DNA from: Salegentibacter echinorum
GTDB lineage: Bacteria > Bacteroidota > Bacteroidia > Flavobacteriales > Flavobacteriaceae
Direction of reading: 5' to 3'
NCBI RefSeq assembly: GCF_900129445.1
Contig: NZ_FQVT01000002.1
Span: 62,001 to 126,000, forward strand
Length of the DNA: 64,000 nucleotides
A program made the translations under genes and the position numbers. Below the pieces are notes generated by a model, which was not told the origin of the DNA, did not search any database, and was given only the letters and a program-made list of their open reading frames with translations. This document shows, piece by piece, positions 1 to 6,144 of the stretch (the first letter of the stretch is position 1; every line of letters begins with the position of its first letter).

Positions 1-159
1 CACCGCAGCTTCAGAACTTTTTAGCTTATAACTTTCATCCGGTTCCAAGGCTTCTTTTTGCTGTTCTTGCAATAAAACTTCGATTTCTTTTAAAACCGCT
101 TCATCCTTACAAGCAATAATCTTTTTTAAAAGTTCTATTTTCAATCCATTAACATCCAT
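1..159 (-). CDS. Antitoxin of third TA copy, C-terminus beyond window
   Basis: Reading the minus strand from ATG at 159 gives about 53 residues beginning MDVNGLKIELLKKIIACKDE before the window edge. The first 27 residues are almost identical to those of the two complete antitoxins at 577-852 and 1286-1558, so this is a third copy of the same antitoxin type. By family, it should neutralise a RelE/ParE-type toxin encoded just downstream, outside the window. The C-terminal toxin-binding half already diverges from the other copies where it is visible. The start is fixed by the conserved MDV and by the same upstream promoter as in the other copies. Confidence 0.75.
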   Translation of the reverse strand, partial: MDVNGLKIELLKKIIACKDEAVLKEIEVLLQEQQKEALEPDESYKLKSSEAAV

Positions 160-187
160 AACTGCAGTTTTTGAAAGTCCTTTTTAA

Positions 188-195
188 CAAAGATA
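188..195 (-). promoter_or_regulatory. -7 promoter element of third TA copy
   Basis: On the minus strand this reads TATCTTTG, matching the Bacteroidota -7 consensus TAnnTTTG, 28 bases upstream of the antitoxin ATG. The same element lies at the same place in the other two copies (881-888 and 1588-1595). No clear -33 TTG is visible. Confidence 0.55.
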
Positions 196-256
196 GCGAA
201 TTATCAGTTTTACCTGGAAATTAAGGTTTAATGCTGTAAGATTTGCTTCGGAAGGG

Positions 257-288
257 TTATGCAGTGCCTATCGGTTTAAGTTTCACTA
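257..288 (-). pseudogene. Remnant of MATE gene 3' end, copy A
   Basis: The minus strand encodes VKLKPIGTA followed by TAA, resembling the VKLNPAGS end of the MATE protein whose stop is at 1661. It sits at the same place relative to the next antitoxin as the real MATE tail does. I read it as a passenger carried along when the toxin-antitoxin unit was duplicated. It is only about ten codons long and is diverged, so the call rests on position plus the better preserved copy at 954-1000. Confidence 0.5.
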
Positions 289-302
289 AAATATATTAGA
301 AA

Positions 303-599
303 TTAGGGCTTTTTATTTGGGTTTTGATGGGTGTTGAAAACAGCCAAGATAATAATTTCCTGATCATTTATTTCAAAAATTACCAGGTATGGAAAAATAT
401 CGAGAAGAGCATTCCTATACTTATTTTCAAGCCGGAAAATATATGGGTTCGATTGAATTCTATTTAATAATTTTTCAAAATCACTTAGGAAACGCTTTTC
501 GAGACCAAACTGTTTATTTTTGTAATAGTTAATCGCATTATTTAAATCGGTTCGGGCCGAAGGATATATTTTGATACTATAATCCATATTTTTCTTCAA
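303..599 (-). CDS. RelE/ParE-family toxin (TA copy 2)
   Basis: A 98-residue RelE/ParE superfamily toxin. The pattern is typical: an N-terminal helix pair rich in ARTDLNNAINYY, then SDFEKLLNRIQSNPYIF, and a C-terminal sheet with IFPYLVIFEI and IIILAVFNTHQNP. Family members either cleave mRNA at the ribosome (RelE) or poison gyrase (ParE); which applies here cannot be told from sequence. The gene overlaps the 3' end of its antitoxin by 23 bases, the usual arrangement for translational coupling. Met5 (ATG at 587) is an alternative start. The C-terminal NTHQNP tail is intact here but lost from the neighbouring copy at 1030-1305. The two toxins are clearly diverged, roughly one-third identical by eye, despite sharing upstream DNA. 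Confidence 0.85.
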   Translation of the reverse strand: MKKNMDYSIKIYPSARTDLNNAINYYKNKQFGLEKRFLSDFEKLLNRIQSNPYIFRLENKYRNALLDIFPYLVIFEINDQEIIILAVFNTHQNPNKKP

Positions 600-852
600 T
601 ATCCTTTTTTACCTCTTCCCAGGGTATCGCTTTCTCTTCACCACTTTCGTAAGCCTTAGAGCGACGTTCCAATTCTTTGAGTTGTTCTTCTGAAAGTAAA
701 CTTTTATGCTTCTCTACTTCATACTCTTCATTCGGCTCATTTACCTCAATCTTTATATTTTGCAATAAATCTTCGATTTTTTTTAAAACCGCTTCATCCT
801 TACAGGCAATTATCTTTTGCAAAAGTTCTATTTTTAATCCATCAACATCCAT
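577..852 (-). CDS. Antitoxin (addiction module protein, TA copy 2)
   Basis: A 91-residue antitoxin whose first half, MDVDGLKIELLQKIIACKDE, is shared with the other two copies. The second half is charged and helical and ends WEEVKKDIEEKYGL, a pattern common in Bacteroidota antitoxins paired with RelE/ParE toxins. It should bind and neutralise the toxin at 303-599 and, as in the family generally, probably represses its own promoter. The toxin start lies inside its last codons. A TATCTTTG promoter element precedes it by about 29 bases. The N-terminal conservation across copies suggests a common operator-binding or dimerisation part; the variable C-terminus is probably the toxin-recognition part. 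Confidence 0.85.
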   Translation of the reverse strand: MDVDGLKIELLQKIIACKDEAVLKKIEDLLQNIKIEVNEPNEEYEVEKHKSLLSEEQLKELERRSKAYESGEEKAIPWEEVKKDIEEKYGL

Positions 853-880
853 AACTGCAGTTTTTAAAAATCCTGTCTAA

Positions 881-888
881 CAAAGATA
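881..888 (-). promoter_or_regulatory. -7 promoter element of TA copy 2
   Basis: The minus strand reads TATCTTTG (TAnnTTTG consensus), 29 bases before the ATG at 852. The surrounding 50 bases are nearly identical to the promoter of TA copy 1 (around 1588). Confidence 0.6.
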
Positions 889-953
889 GGGAATTATCAG
901 TTTTACTCGATAATCGAGATTTTAATACGATGAAATTTGCTTCGGAAGGATTA

Positions 954-1000
954 TTAACTGCCTGCCGGATTAAATTTCCCTGAGATACAGCTGAAAAATT
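954..1000 (-). pseudogene. Remnant of MATE gene 3' end, copy B
   Basis: The minus strand ends ...GKFNPAGS and then TAA, against VKLNPAGS and TAA at the true MATE terminus (1661-1680). A 39-base stretch at 935-973 is identical to 1642-1680 and spans the stop codon. It is not a gene; it marks the edge of the duplicated unit, which comprised the MATE tail, antitoxin and toxin. Confidence 0.7.
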
Positions 1001-1029
1001 AGGGTTTTGTAGTGGGATTTTGATGGGTG

Positions 1030-1305
1030 TTAAAAACACCCAAAAACACCCAATACAATTATTTTACTTCCTCTAATTTCATATATTATTAAGTAAGGAA
1101 AGATCTTTAATGGAGCCTCCCGTTTAGATGCATTTAATTTTCTAAACGAGAATGGCACTTTTTGGATATACCGCAAAACAGCTCGAAAATCATTTGTAAA
1201 TTTTCTTCCCAAATTTGGAACTTGAGCATTATACCAATTTACAGCATCTTGAACATCAAGACGGGCTTTTACACTAATTTCTAGTTTAAAACCCATATTT
1301 TTCAA
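1030..1305 (-). CDS. RelE/ParE-family toxin (TA copy 1), C-terminus frameshifted
   Basis: A 91-residue RelE/ParE-type toxin with the expected core (KARLDVQDAVNWY, DFRAVLRYIQKVPFSF, IFPYLIIYEI, KIIVLGVF). It overlaps its antitoxin by 20 bases. The end is abnormal: after LGVF the protein reads GCF and stops. A 10-base unit (GGGTGTTTTT on the coding strand) is present twice in tandem at 1032-1051. Removing one unit restores NTHQNPTTKP with a stop at 999-1001, matching the NTHQNP tail of the sister toxin at 303-599. The duplication therefore looks like a recent frameshift that shortened the protein. Whether toxicity survives is unknown; the last strand of such toxins often carries active-site residues. 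Confidence 0.8.
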   Translation of the reverse strand: MKNMGFKLEISVKARLDVQDAVNWYNAQVPNLGRKFTNDFRAVLRYIQKVPFSFRKLNASKREAPLKIFPYLIIYEIRGSKIIVLGVFGCF

Positions 1306-1558
1306 AAATTTTTTGATTAAAGGTTTCTAAGGATTCCGTCTTTAGCTCTCCGTTAGCATATTCCCGGCTCCTTTTTTCGATCTCTTCCAACTGTTCTTTA
1401 GAAAGCGCACTCTCTTTTTCAAAATTATAACTTTCGCCCGGCTCCCTGGCTTCTATTTGCTTTTCTTCTAGTAAAGCTTCGATTTTTTTTAAAACCGCCT
1501 CATCTTTACAGGCTATAATCTTTTTTAAAAGTTCTATTTTTAATCCATCAACATCCAT
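1286..1558 (-). CDS. Antitoxin (addiction module protein, TA copy 1)
   Basis: A 90-residue antitoxin, first of the tandem array in the direction of transcription. Residues 1-27 match the other copies almost exactly, while the C-terminal half (ending FNQKIFEKYGF) differs. Its last 20 bases overlap the toxin start, so the pair should be co-translated. The gene starts about 100 bases after the MATE stop and has its own TATCTTTG promoter element. Function by family: binding and neutralising the paired RelE/ParE-type toxin, with probable autorepression. Confidence 0.85.
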   Translation of the reverse strand: MDVDGLKIELLKKIIACKDEAVLKKIEALLEEKQIEAREPGESYNFEKESALSKEQLEEIEKRSREYANGELKTESLETFNQKIFEKYGF

Positions 1559-1587
1559 AACTGCAGTTTTTAAAAATCCCTATTTAA

Positions 1588-1595
1588 CAAAGATA
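1588..1595 (-). promoter_or_regulatory. -7 promoter element of TA copy 1
   Basis: The minus strand reads TATCTTTG, matching TAnnTTTG, 29 bases before the antitoxin ATG at 1558. It lies between the MATE stop and the antitoxin, so the module can be transcribed independently of MATE. Confidence 0.6.
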
Positions 1596-1660
1596 GGGAT
1601 TTATCAGTTTTGCTTAATAATTAAGATTTTAACACTGTAAGATTTGCTTCGGAAGGATTA

Positions 1661-3013
1661 TTAACTGCCTGCCGGATTAAGTTTTACCTTAATCTCTCTA
1701 TTCAGAAAAAACGCGGTAACCAGCGTTGAAAGTAAATCTGCGATGGGAAAAGACAGCCAGACCCCGAGAGCGCCAAAATAATTTGGTAAAATGAGGATTA
1801 GCGGAATAAAAAAGAAGCCCTGTCTGGAAAGTGTTAGCAATAATGCCGGTGTCGCTTTTCCTACCGCCTGGAAGTAGGCGGCACCAATAAGTTGAATCGC
1901 GACTATTGGCGTGGCCGCAAAAACCCAACGCATAGCATCTGGAGTACCCGCAACTATTTGTGGATTCTGCGTGAAAATTTTGACAATTTCTTCAGCAAAA
2001 ATCATTATTCCACCAAAAACCAGAAGGCCTAATCCGCAAGCATATAAAATAGCGGTTCGCACCGTTTTACGCACCCTATCAAATTTTTGGGCGCCATAGT
2101 TAAATCCGGCGATAGGTAGAAACCCTTGTGTAACCCCCAAAACAGGAAATAAGGCAAACATTAACATACGACCAATAATAGCATAGATTGCAACGGCGTC
2201 TTCTCCTCCCAAATCGAACAAAATATTGTTCATAAGTAGGTAAATAACACTCACCACCGCCTGTCTTGCCAGGGTAACAAATCCCAGGGAGCTTATCTCC
2301 TTTAAAATTGCTTTATCCAGTCCAAAATGTGGCAGACTAATTTTTAATTCTGAATTTTTAGAAAGGAAAAACCAAAAAATGTAGCCAAAGCAACAAAGAT
2401 AAGAAGCTGTGGTAGCCCAGGCTGCTCCTGCCATTCCAAAATTCATTTGATTAATTAAAATATAATCTAACACCAAATTCCCTACCGAAGGAATAATCAT
2501 CGCGATCATGGCGAATTTAGGTTTTCCTTCAGCCCTAATCACCGTATTCCCCATCATACACAGCGCCAAAAACGGCACTCCGTAAAGTACAATTTTATAA
2601 TATACCTTCGCGGGATCAAAAATTTCTCCCTTACCACCAAACGTAGGAATTAAGGAATCTACGAAAAACAGTCCTACAATTACCAGGCTAATGGTAAGTA
2701 TTAAAGTTAGGGTGATTTGATTGCCAAAGGTTTTTAGGGCTTTTTGTGCGTTATTGGAACCCAATGCCCGGGAAATAATGGAAGACCCTCCAATCCCAAT
2801 GGCCATTCCCAAAGCAGCAATAAAAAAGGAAACCGGTAAAACCACATTTATTGCGGCAATGGCGGTAGAGCCAATCCAGTTTCCTACAAATATTGTGTCT
2901 ATAAGAATATTAAGCGACATCACCAGAATCCCTATAGATGCCGGTGCCGCCTGCTGTATTAATAATTTCCCTATAGACTTTTCTCCCAAATTACGGGAGT
3001 TTTTGGTGACCAT
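1661..3013 (-). CDS. MATE-family multidrug/toxic-compound efflux transporter
   Basis: A 450-residue inner-membrane protein with about twelve hydrophobic segments and the internal two-fold layout of MATE transporters. Family motifs include an N-terminal helix with PASIGILVMSLNILIDTIFV and a second-half GFNYGAQKFDRVRKTV segment. MATE proteins exchange Na+ or H+ for organic cations and other small molecules. The ATG overlaps the hemH stop by one base (TAATG), so translation is probably coupled to ferrochelatase. That makes export of a heme-pathway compound or metallophore conceivable, but this is inference and no substrate can be read from sequence. Its last codons are the source of the remnants scattered through the toxin-antitoxin array downstream. 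Confidence 0.9.
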   Translation of the reverse strand: MVTKNSRNLGEKSIGKLLIQQAAPASIGILVMSLNILIDTIFVGNWIGSTAIAAINVVLPVSFFIAALGMAIGIGGSSIISRALGSNNAQKALKTFGNQITLTLILTISLVIVGLFFVDSLIPTFGGKGEIFDPAKVYYKIVLYGVPFLALCMMGNTVIRAEGKPKFAMIAMIIPSVGNLVLDYILINQMNFGMAGAAWATTASYLCCFGYIFWFFLSKNSELKISLPHFGLDKAILKEISSLGFVTLARQAVVSVIYLLMNNILFDLGGEDAVAIYAIIGRMLMFALFPVLGVTQGFLPIAGFNYGAQKFDRVRKTVRTAILYACGLGLLVFGGIMIFAEEIVKIFTQNPQIVAGTPDAMRWVFAATPIVAIQLIGAAYFQAVGKATPALLLTLSRQGFFFIPLILILPNYFGALGVWLSFPIADLLSTLVTAFFLNREIKVKLNPAGS

Positions 3014-4047
3014 TATGCTTCAACCGGCTTCTGGTGTGCCCATTCATCAATCCACCTGGAAAGCACTTTCACCCAATCTTCCCTATCGTTAAGACAGGGC
3101 ACTACAGTTAATTCTTCCCCACCAACTTCGTGGAAGATCTCTTCTCCCTCCATAGCAATTTCTTCCAGGGTTTCGAGACAGTCTGATACAAAAGCAGGTG
3201 TTACGACCGCAAGTTTTTTCATGCCTTCTTTTCCAAATCTCTCTATCGTCCTATCTGTGTAAGGTTGTAACCACGGATCGAAACCTAATCGTGATTGGAA
3301 GGAAACACTATATGAATTTTCTTTTAGCTCTAAATACTCAGCAACAAGCCTGGTGGTTTCATAACATTGGTGGCGGTAGCAATATTGATGCGCTGCCGAG
3401 GGCGTTTGGCAACAGCTCCCATCTATTTTACAATGGGAATTGGTAATATCACTTTTCCTAATATGCCTTTTGGGCACGCCGTGATAGGAAAACAATAGAT
3501 GTTGAAAATCTACTCCTTTCAATTTTTCTGCAATACTTTCAGCCAGTACCCTAATGTAATCTGAATGATTATAAAATGCCGGCACCGTTGTAAATTGCAT
3601 ATTAGGATAGTTTTCTTTCCGAAGTTCTTCAGCTAAAACCAAAATTGTTTCGGTAGTAGCCATGGCAAACTGGGGATACAATGGAAAAAGCAAAACCTCA
3701 TCTACTCCCTTTTCATGTAATTCCTGAAGCCCCGATTTAATACTGGGTTCCCCATAGCGCATCGCCAGGGCAATAGGAACAGAGGTTTGTTCATCTATTT
3801 TATCCTGAAGTCGCTCTGATAATACAATGAGCGGCGAACCTTCCTCCCACCATATTTTTTCGTAAGCAGCAGCAGATTTTTTAGGACGGGTATTTAAAAT
3901 AATCCCTCTAACCAAAAGCGTTCGAGCCCAATAAGGCACATCAATTACCCGCTCATCCATTAAAAATTCGTCCAGATATTCTTTTACATCTTTAGGATCG
4001 GTGCTTTTTGGAGAACCCAAATTGACCATTAAAACTCCTTTACTCAT
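3013..4047 (-). CDS. hemH: Ferrochelatase (inserts Fe2+ into protoporphyrin IX)
   Basis: The last enzyme of heme synthesis. Starting at MSKGVLMVNLGSP (ATG at 4047) gives 344 residues, normal for the family; a further in-frame ATG at 4068 would add seven charged residues and looks less likely. Visible family features are the N-terminal VNLGSP, the FSYHGVPKRH segment with the metal-site histidine, CYRHQCYETT, and GFDPWLQPYTD. It is separated from the rest of the hem genes by araC and thuA and is transcribed divergently from hemA. Its stop overlaps the MATE start. Cysteines in the middle (DGSCCQTPSAAHQYC) could hint at an Fe-S site seen in some ferrochelatases, but I cannot confirm this. Confidence 0.95.
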   Translation of the reverse strand: MSKGVLMVNLGSPKSTDPKDVKEYLDEFLMDERVIDVPYWARTLLVRGIILNTRPKKSAAAYEKIWWEEGSPLIVLSERLQDKIDEQTSVPIALAMRYGEPSIKSGLQELHEKGVDEVLLFPLYPQFAMATTETILVLAEELRKENYPNMQFTTVPAFYNHSDYIRVLAESIAEKLKGVDFQHLLFSYHGVPKRHIRKSDITNSHCKIDGSCCQTPSAAHQYCYRHQCYETTRLVAEYLELKENSYSVSFQSRLGFDPWLQPYTDRTIERFGKEGMKKLAVVTPAFVSDCLETLEEIAMEGEEIFHEVGGEELTVVPCLNDREDWVKVLSRWIDEWAHQKPVEA

Positions 4048-4139
4048 AATTTTCTCTTTTTCTCTCAATAAGTGAGATATATTTTATTACTTCTTTCACA
4101 GGAAATGCTGCGTGACTAACCGCAGATTCTAAATACTTT

Positions 4140-4157
4140 CACAATAAAAATATTGTG
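4140..4157. promoter_or_regulatory. Palindrome between thuA and hemH
   Basis: CACAATA, four A, TATTGTG: perfect 7-base arms in the 246-base gap ahead of hemH. It could be an operator, or a hairpin in the thuA-hemH transcript. It lacks the following U-run on the minus strand expected of a terminator. A second small inverted repeat (CTGCG...CGCAG) lies at about 4108-4125. Confidence 0.35.
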
Positions 4158-4293
4158 ATAAACTAATACCAATTTTTTGTTTCAAAAATAACATTATTTA
4201 AATATTGAATGTTTTTTTAAGCAGAATCACTACTATAGATTAAATAATTATCAATCTTCCATTAGCTATTGTTGTTTTCACAAGTTAACAAAC

Positions 4294-5040
4294 TTATTCA
4301 GACCTATTTAAGCCAAACAAAATACATTGCAAAATATGTTCTTTAAATTTTGGTTCTAAATAAGACTTAATGGTATGTCCGCCACCGGTGTAAATTGACA
4401 CTCCGCCAAAACCAGTTTCTTTATACCACGCAATGGGATGTTTTGCTCCGTTGGTTCCGCCCTCGTAAGAGTCTTCATCTAATACCAGTAAAACCTCATT
4501 CTCTGCATCCAGATTTTTATAATTATACCATTCATCTGTTCTTGTCCAAATTTTTGGTAAAAGTTTTACTGTAGGATGTTGTGGTTTATTCACTTTTATA
4601 CGCGCCTTCTGAATTTTAGGGTGATCTTTAAAAACCCCACCTACCAAATCTCCATACCACGGCCAGTTCATTTCGGTATCTGCTGCTGCATGAATTCCGA
4701 AGAAATTTCCACCTTTCTCAATATAATTTTTAAAAGCTTTCTGTTCCTCTTCATTAAAAACATTTCCCGAGGTATTGAGAAAAACGATTAAGTGATATTT
4801 TTCCAGGTCTTCTTCTAAAAAATCGTCTGCTTTGTTCGTTGTGGCCAGTTCAAAATCATAATCTTCGGCAAAGTCTTTAATCAAACCCAGGCCAGTAGGT
4901 ATCGAGCGATGCCAGTAACCTTCAGTTTTATAAAATAACAAGACCTCATCTTTCTTCTCTTGCTCCTGTTTTTGTGCAAATACATAGGGGTTCCCTGTAA
5001 ATAAAACAAGTGTAAAAAAGAAGAAAATAATTCGTAACAT
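4294..5040 (-). CDS. Secreted ThuA-like domain protein
   Basis: A 248-residue protein with an N-terminal signal peptide (MLRIIFFFFTLVLFTGNPYVFAQ) and one ThuA-like domain, a class I glutamine-amidotransferase-like fold. Typical segments are VLLFYKTEGYWHRSIPTGL, LIVFLNTSGNVFN, GGNFFGIHAAADTE, the WPWYGDLVGG stretch, and HPIAWYKETGFGGVSIYTGGGH. The biochemical role of ThuA-like proteins is poorly defined; many are found with sugar metabolism. It starts four bases after the araC stop, so the two should form one operon that continues to hemH. Its location in a heme locus is unusual and its substrate is unknown. Confidence 0.85.
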   Translation of the reverse strand: MLRIIFFFFTLVLFTGNPYVFAQKQEQEKKDEVLLFYKTEGYWHRSIPTGLGLIKDFAEDYDFELATTNKADDFLEEDLEKYHLIVFLNTSGNVFNEEEQKAFKNYIEKGGNFFGIHAAADTEMNWPWYGDLVGGVFKDHPKIQKARIKVNKPQHPTVKLLPKIWTRTDEWYNYKNLDAENEVLLVLDEDSYEGGTNGAKHPIAWYKETGFGGVSIYTGGGHTIKSYLEPKFKEHILQCILFGLNRSE

Positions 5041-5044
5041 ATAT

Positions 5045-5944
5045 TTAAGCGTTAGATGTTAAAGACATAACGTATTTTTTTGGGGTAGTCCCAAATTTCT
5101 TTTTAAAAGCTGCAATAAAATGGCTGGAGGTACTGTAGCCCACCTTTAAACCTACTTCGTTTACATTATACTCATTGCTATCCAGTAACTTTCTGGCATA
5201 TTCCATTTTATAATCAAATAGAAAGCTATAAACCGAATCTCCATAAATTTGTTTAAAACCTTCTTTCAGTTTTTTAAGACTAAGTCCAATTTCTGTGGAA
5301 AGTTCCTGGAGTGAGGGAGGCTCGGCCATACGCGCAATTACAATATCTTTCGCCTTTCTAATTTTATTAATATTTTCTTCATCGATTAAAAAGGGACATT
5401 GCTCTACATCTGGATCTTCGGTGCGGTTAAAATACAAGCTTAACAACTCATAAGACTTAGCTTTGAAGTACAGGTTTCTTATACTTTGGGTAAGACTTAG
5501 GTTCATTACTTGGTTTAGAACAATCGCCATAGATGGTGAAATAGGCGTATCTTTATAATATTTTTTATCCTTATTTTCTGAACTTAAAAAAGTAATATAG
5601 CCGGCCTCTTCTGAAAATAATGAATGAAATTTTTTAATGGAGATTAATAATGAAATTAACCATGAATTTGGTTCTATCACAAGGTTTAAGGGCAGGTCTT
5701 GCTGTGGGTTATAAAGTAATAAGGATTTCTCCTCTTCCAGCGGTAACTCATATTTACCATCATTAAAAAGAAACTTGCTTTTCCCTTTCACATTAAAATG
5801 AAATTGAATAAAACTACTATCTATATTCCTAACAATATTCTTTACCTCTGAAGTATCATTTTGAAATTTAAAAAGGTAAAAACCTTCTTCAATTTCCACT
5901 TTTTCACTAAAACCTACAGCGTTATTTTTATCTTCTAAATGCAT
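5045..5944 (-). CDS. AraC-family transcriptional regulator beside hemA
   Basis: A 299-residue regulator. The C-terminal ~100 residues form a double helix-turn-helix AraC domain: PSLQELSTEIGLSLKKLKEG for the first helix-turn-helix and VNEVGLKVGYSTSSHFIAAF for the second, ending FGTTPKKY. The N-terminal ~190 residues resemble the ligand-sensing half of PchR-like regulators, but no ligand can be inferred. It is divergent from hemACDE and heads the araC-thuA-hemH-MATE set, so it is the obvious candidate to control this cluster. A good promoter and a perfect palindrome lie just upstream of it. Regulation of heme genes is inference from position. Confidence 0.85.
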   Translation of the reverse strand: MHLEDKNNAVGFSEKVEIEEGFYLFKFQNDTSEVKNIVRNIDSSFIQFHFNVKGKSKFLFNDGKYELPLEEEKSLLLYNPQQDLPLNLVIEPNSWLISLLISIKKFHSLFSEEAGYITFLSSENKDKKYYKDTPISPSMAIVLNQVMNLSLTQSIRNLYFKAKSYELLSLYFNRTEDPDVEQCPFLIDEENINKIRKAKDIVIARMAEPPSLQELSTEIGLSLKKLKEGFKQIYGDSVYSFLFDYKMEYARKLLDSNEYNVNEVGLKVGYSTSSHFIAAFKKKFGTTPKKYVMSLTSNA

Positions 5945-5963
5945 CTTTTTAGTTTTGTCTTTA

Positions 5964-5980
5964 TTTAGAACTGTTCTAAA
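5964..5980. promoter_or_regulatory. Perfect palindrome, candidate operator in araC leader
   Basis: TTTAGAAC-T-GTTCTAAA: 8-base arms around one base, with an overlapping AACTG...CAGTT repeat extending to about 5985. It lies between the predicted araC transcription start and its ATG, a position suited to autoregulation by the AraC protein. Confidence 0.5.
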
Positions 5981-6010
5981 CAGTTAGCTCTAAATAGGCT
6001 ATACTTGCTA

Positions 6011-6044
6011 CAAAAGTACGGATTTGATATTTTAAAAGAGCCAA
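6011..6044 (-). promoter_or_regulatory. Promoter of araC-thuA-hemH-MATE
   Basis: The minus strand carries TTG (6042-6044), a 23-base spacer, then TACTTTTG (6011-6018). This fits the Bacteroidota TTG/TAnnTTTG promoter at the long end of the reported spacing. The leader to the ATG at 5944 would be about 60 bases and contains the 5964-5980 palindrome. Confidence 0.55.
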
Positions 6045-6112
6045 AAATATCAAAATAACTAAAAACGACATAAATAGTACTTTGAGCGTTACTTTTTCAT
6101 TTAACAAAATCT

Positions 6113-6120
6113 TAATTTTG
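6113..6120 (+). promoter_or_regulatory. -7 promoter element of hemA
   Basis: TAATTTTG matches TAnnTTTG, 25 bases before the ATG at 6145. It falls inside the longest open frame, so a start at 6082 would lie upstream of transcription; this supports the shorter HemA. No good -33 element is seen. Confidence 0.5.
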
Positions 6121-6144
6121 TCTTCTGAATTCCGAATTAGGTAC

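Noticed and set aside
5964-5980. LexA/SOS box
   Set aside because: The GAAC-T-GTTC spacing of one base differs from known SOS boxes (four-base spacing in the Bacillus type), and the adjacent gene is an AraC regulator.
6082-6144. N-terminal extension of HemA up to an upstream ATG
   Set aside because: The 21 extra residues are unlike GluTR family N-termini and contain the predicted -7 promoter element at 6113-6120.
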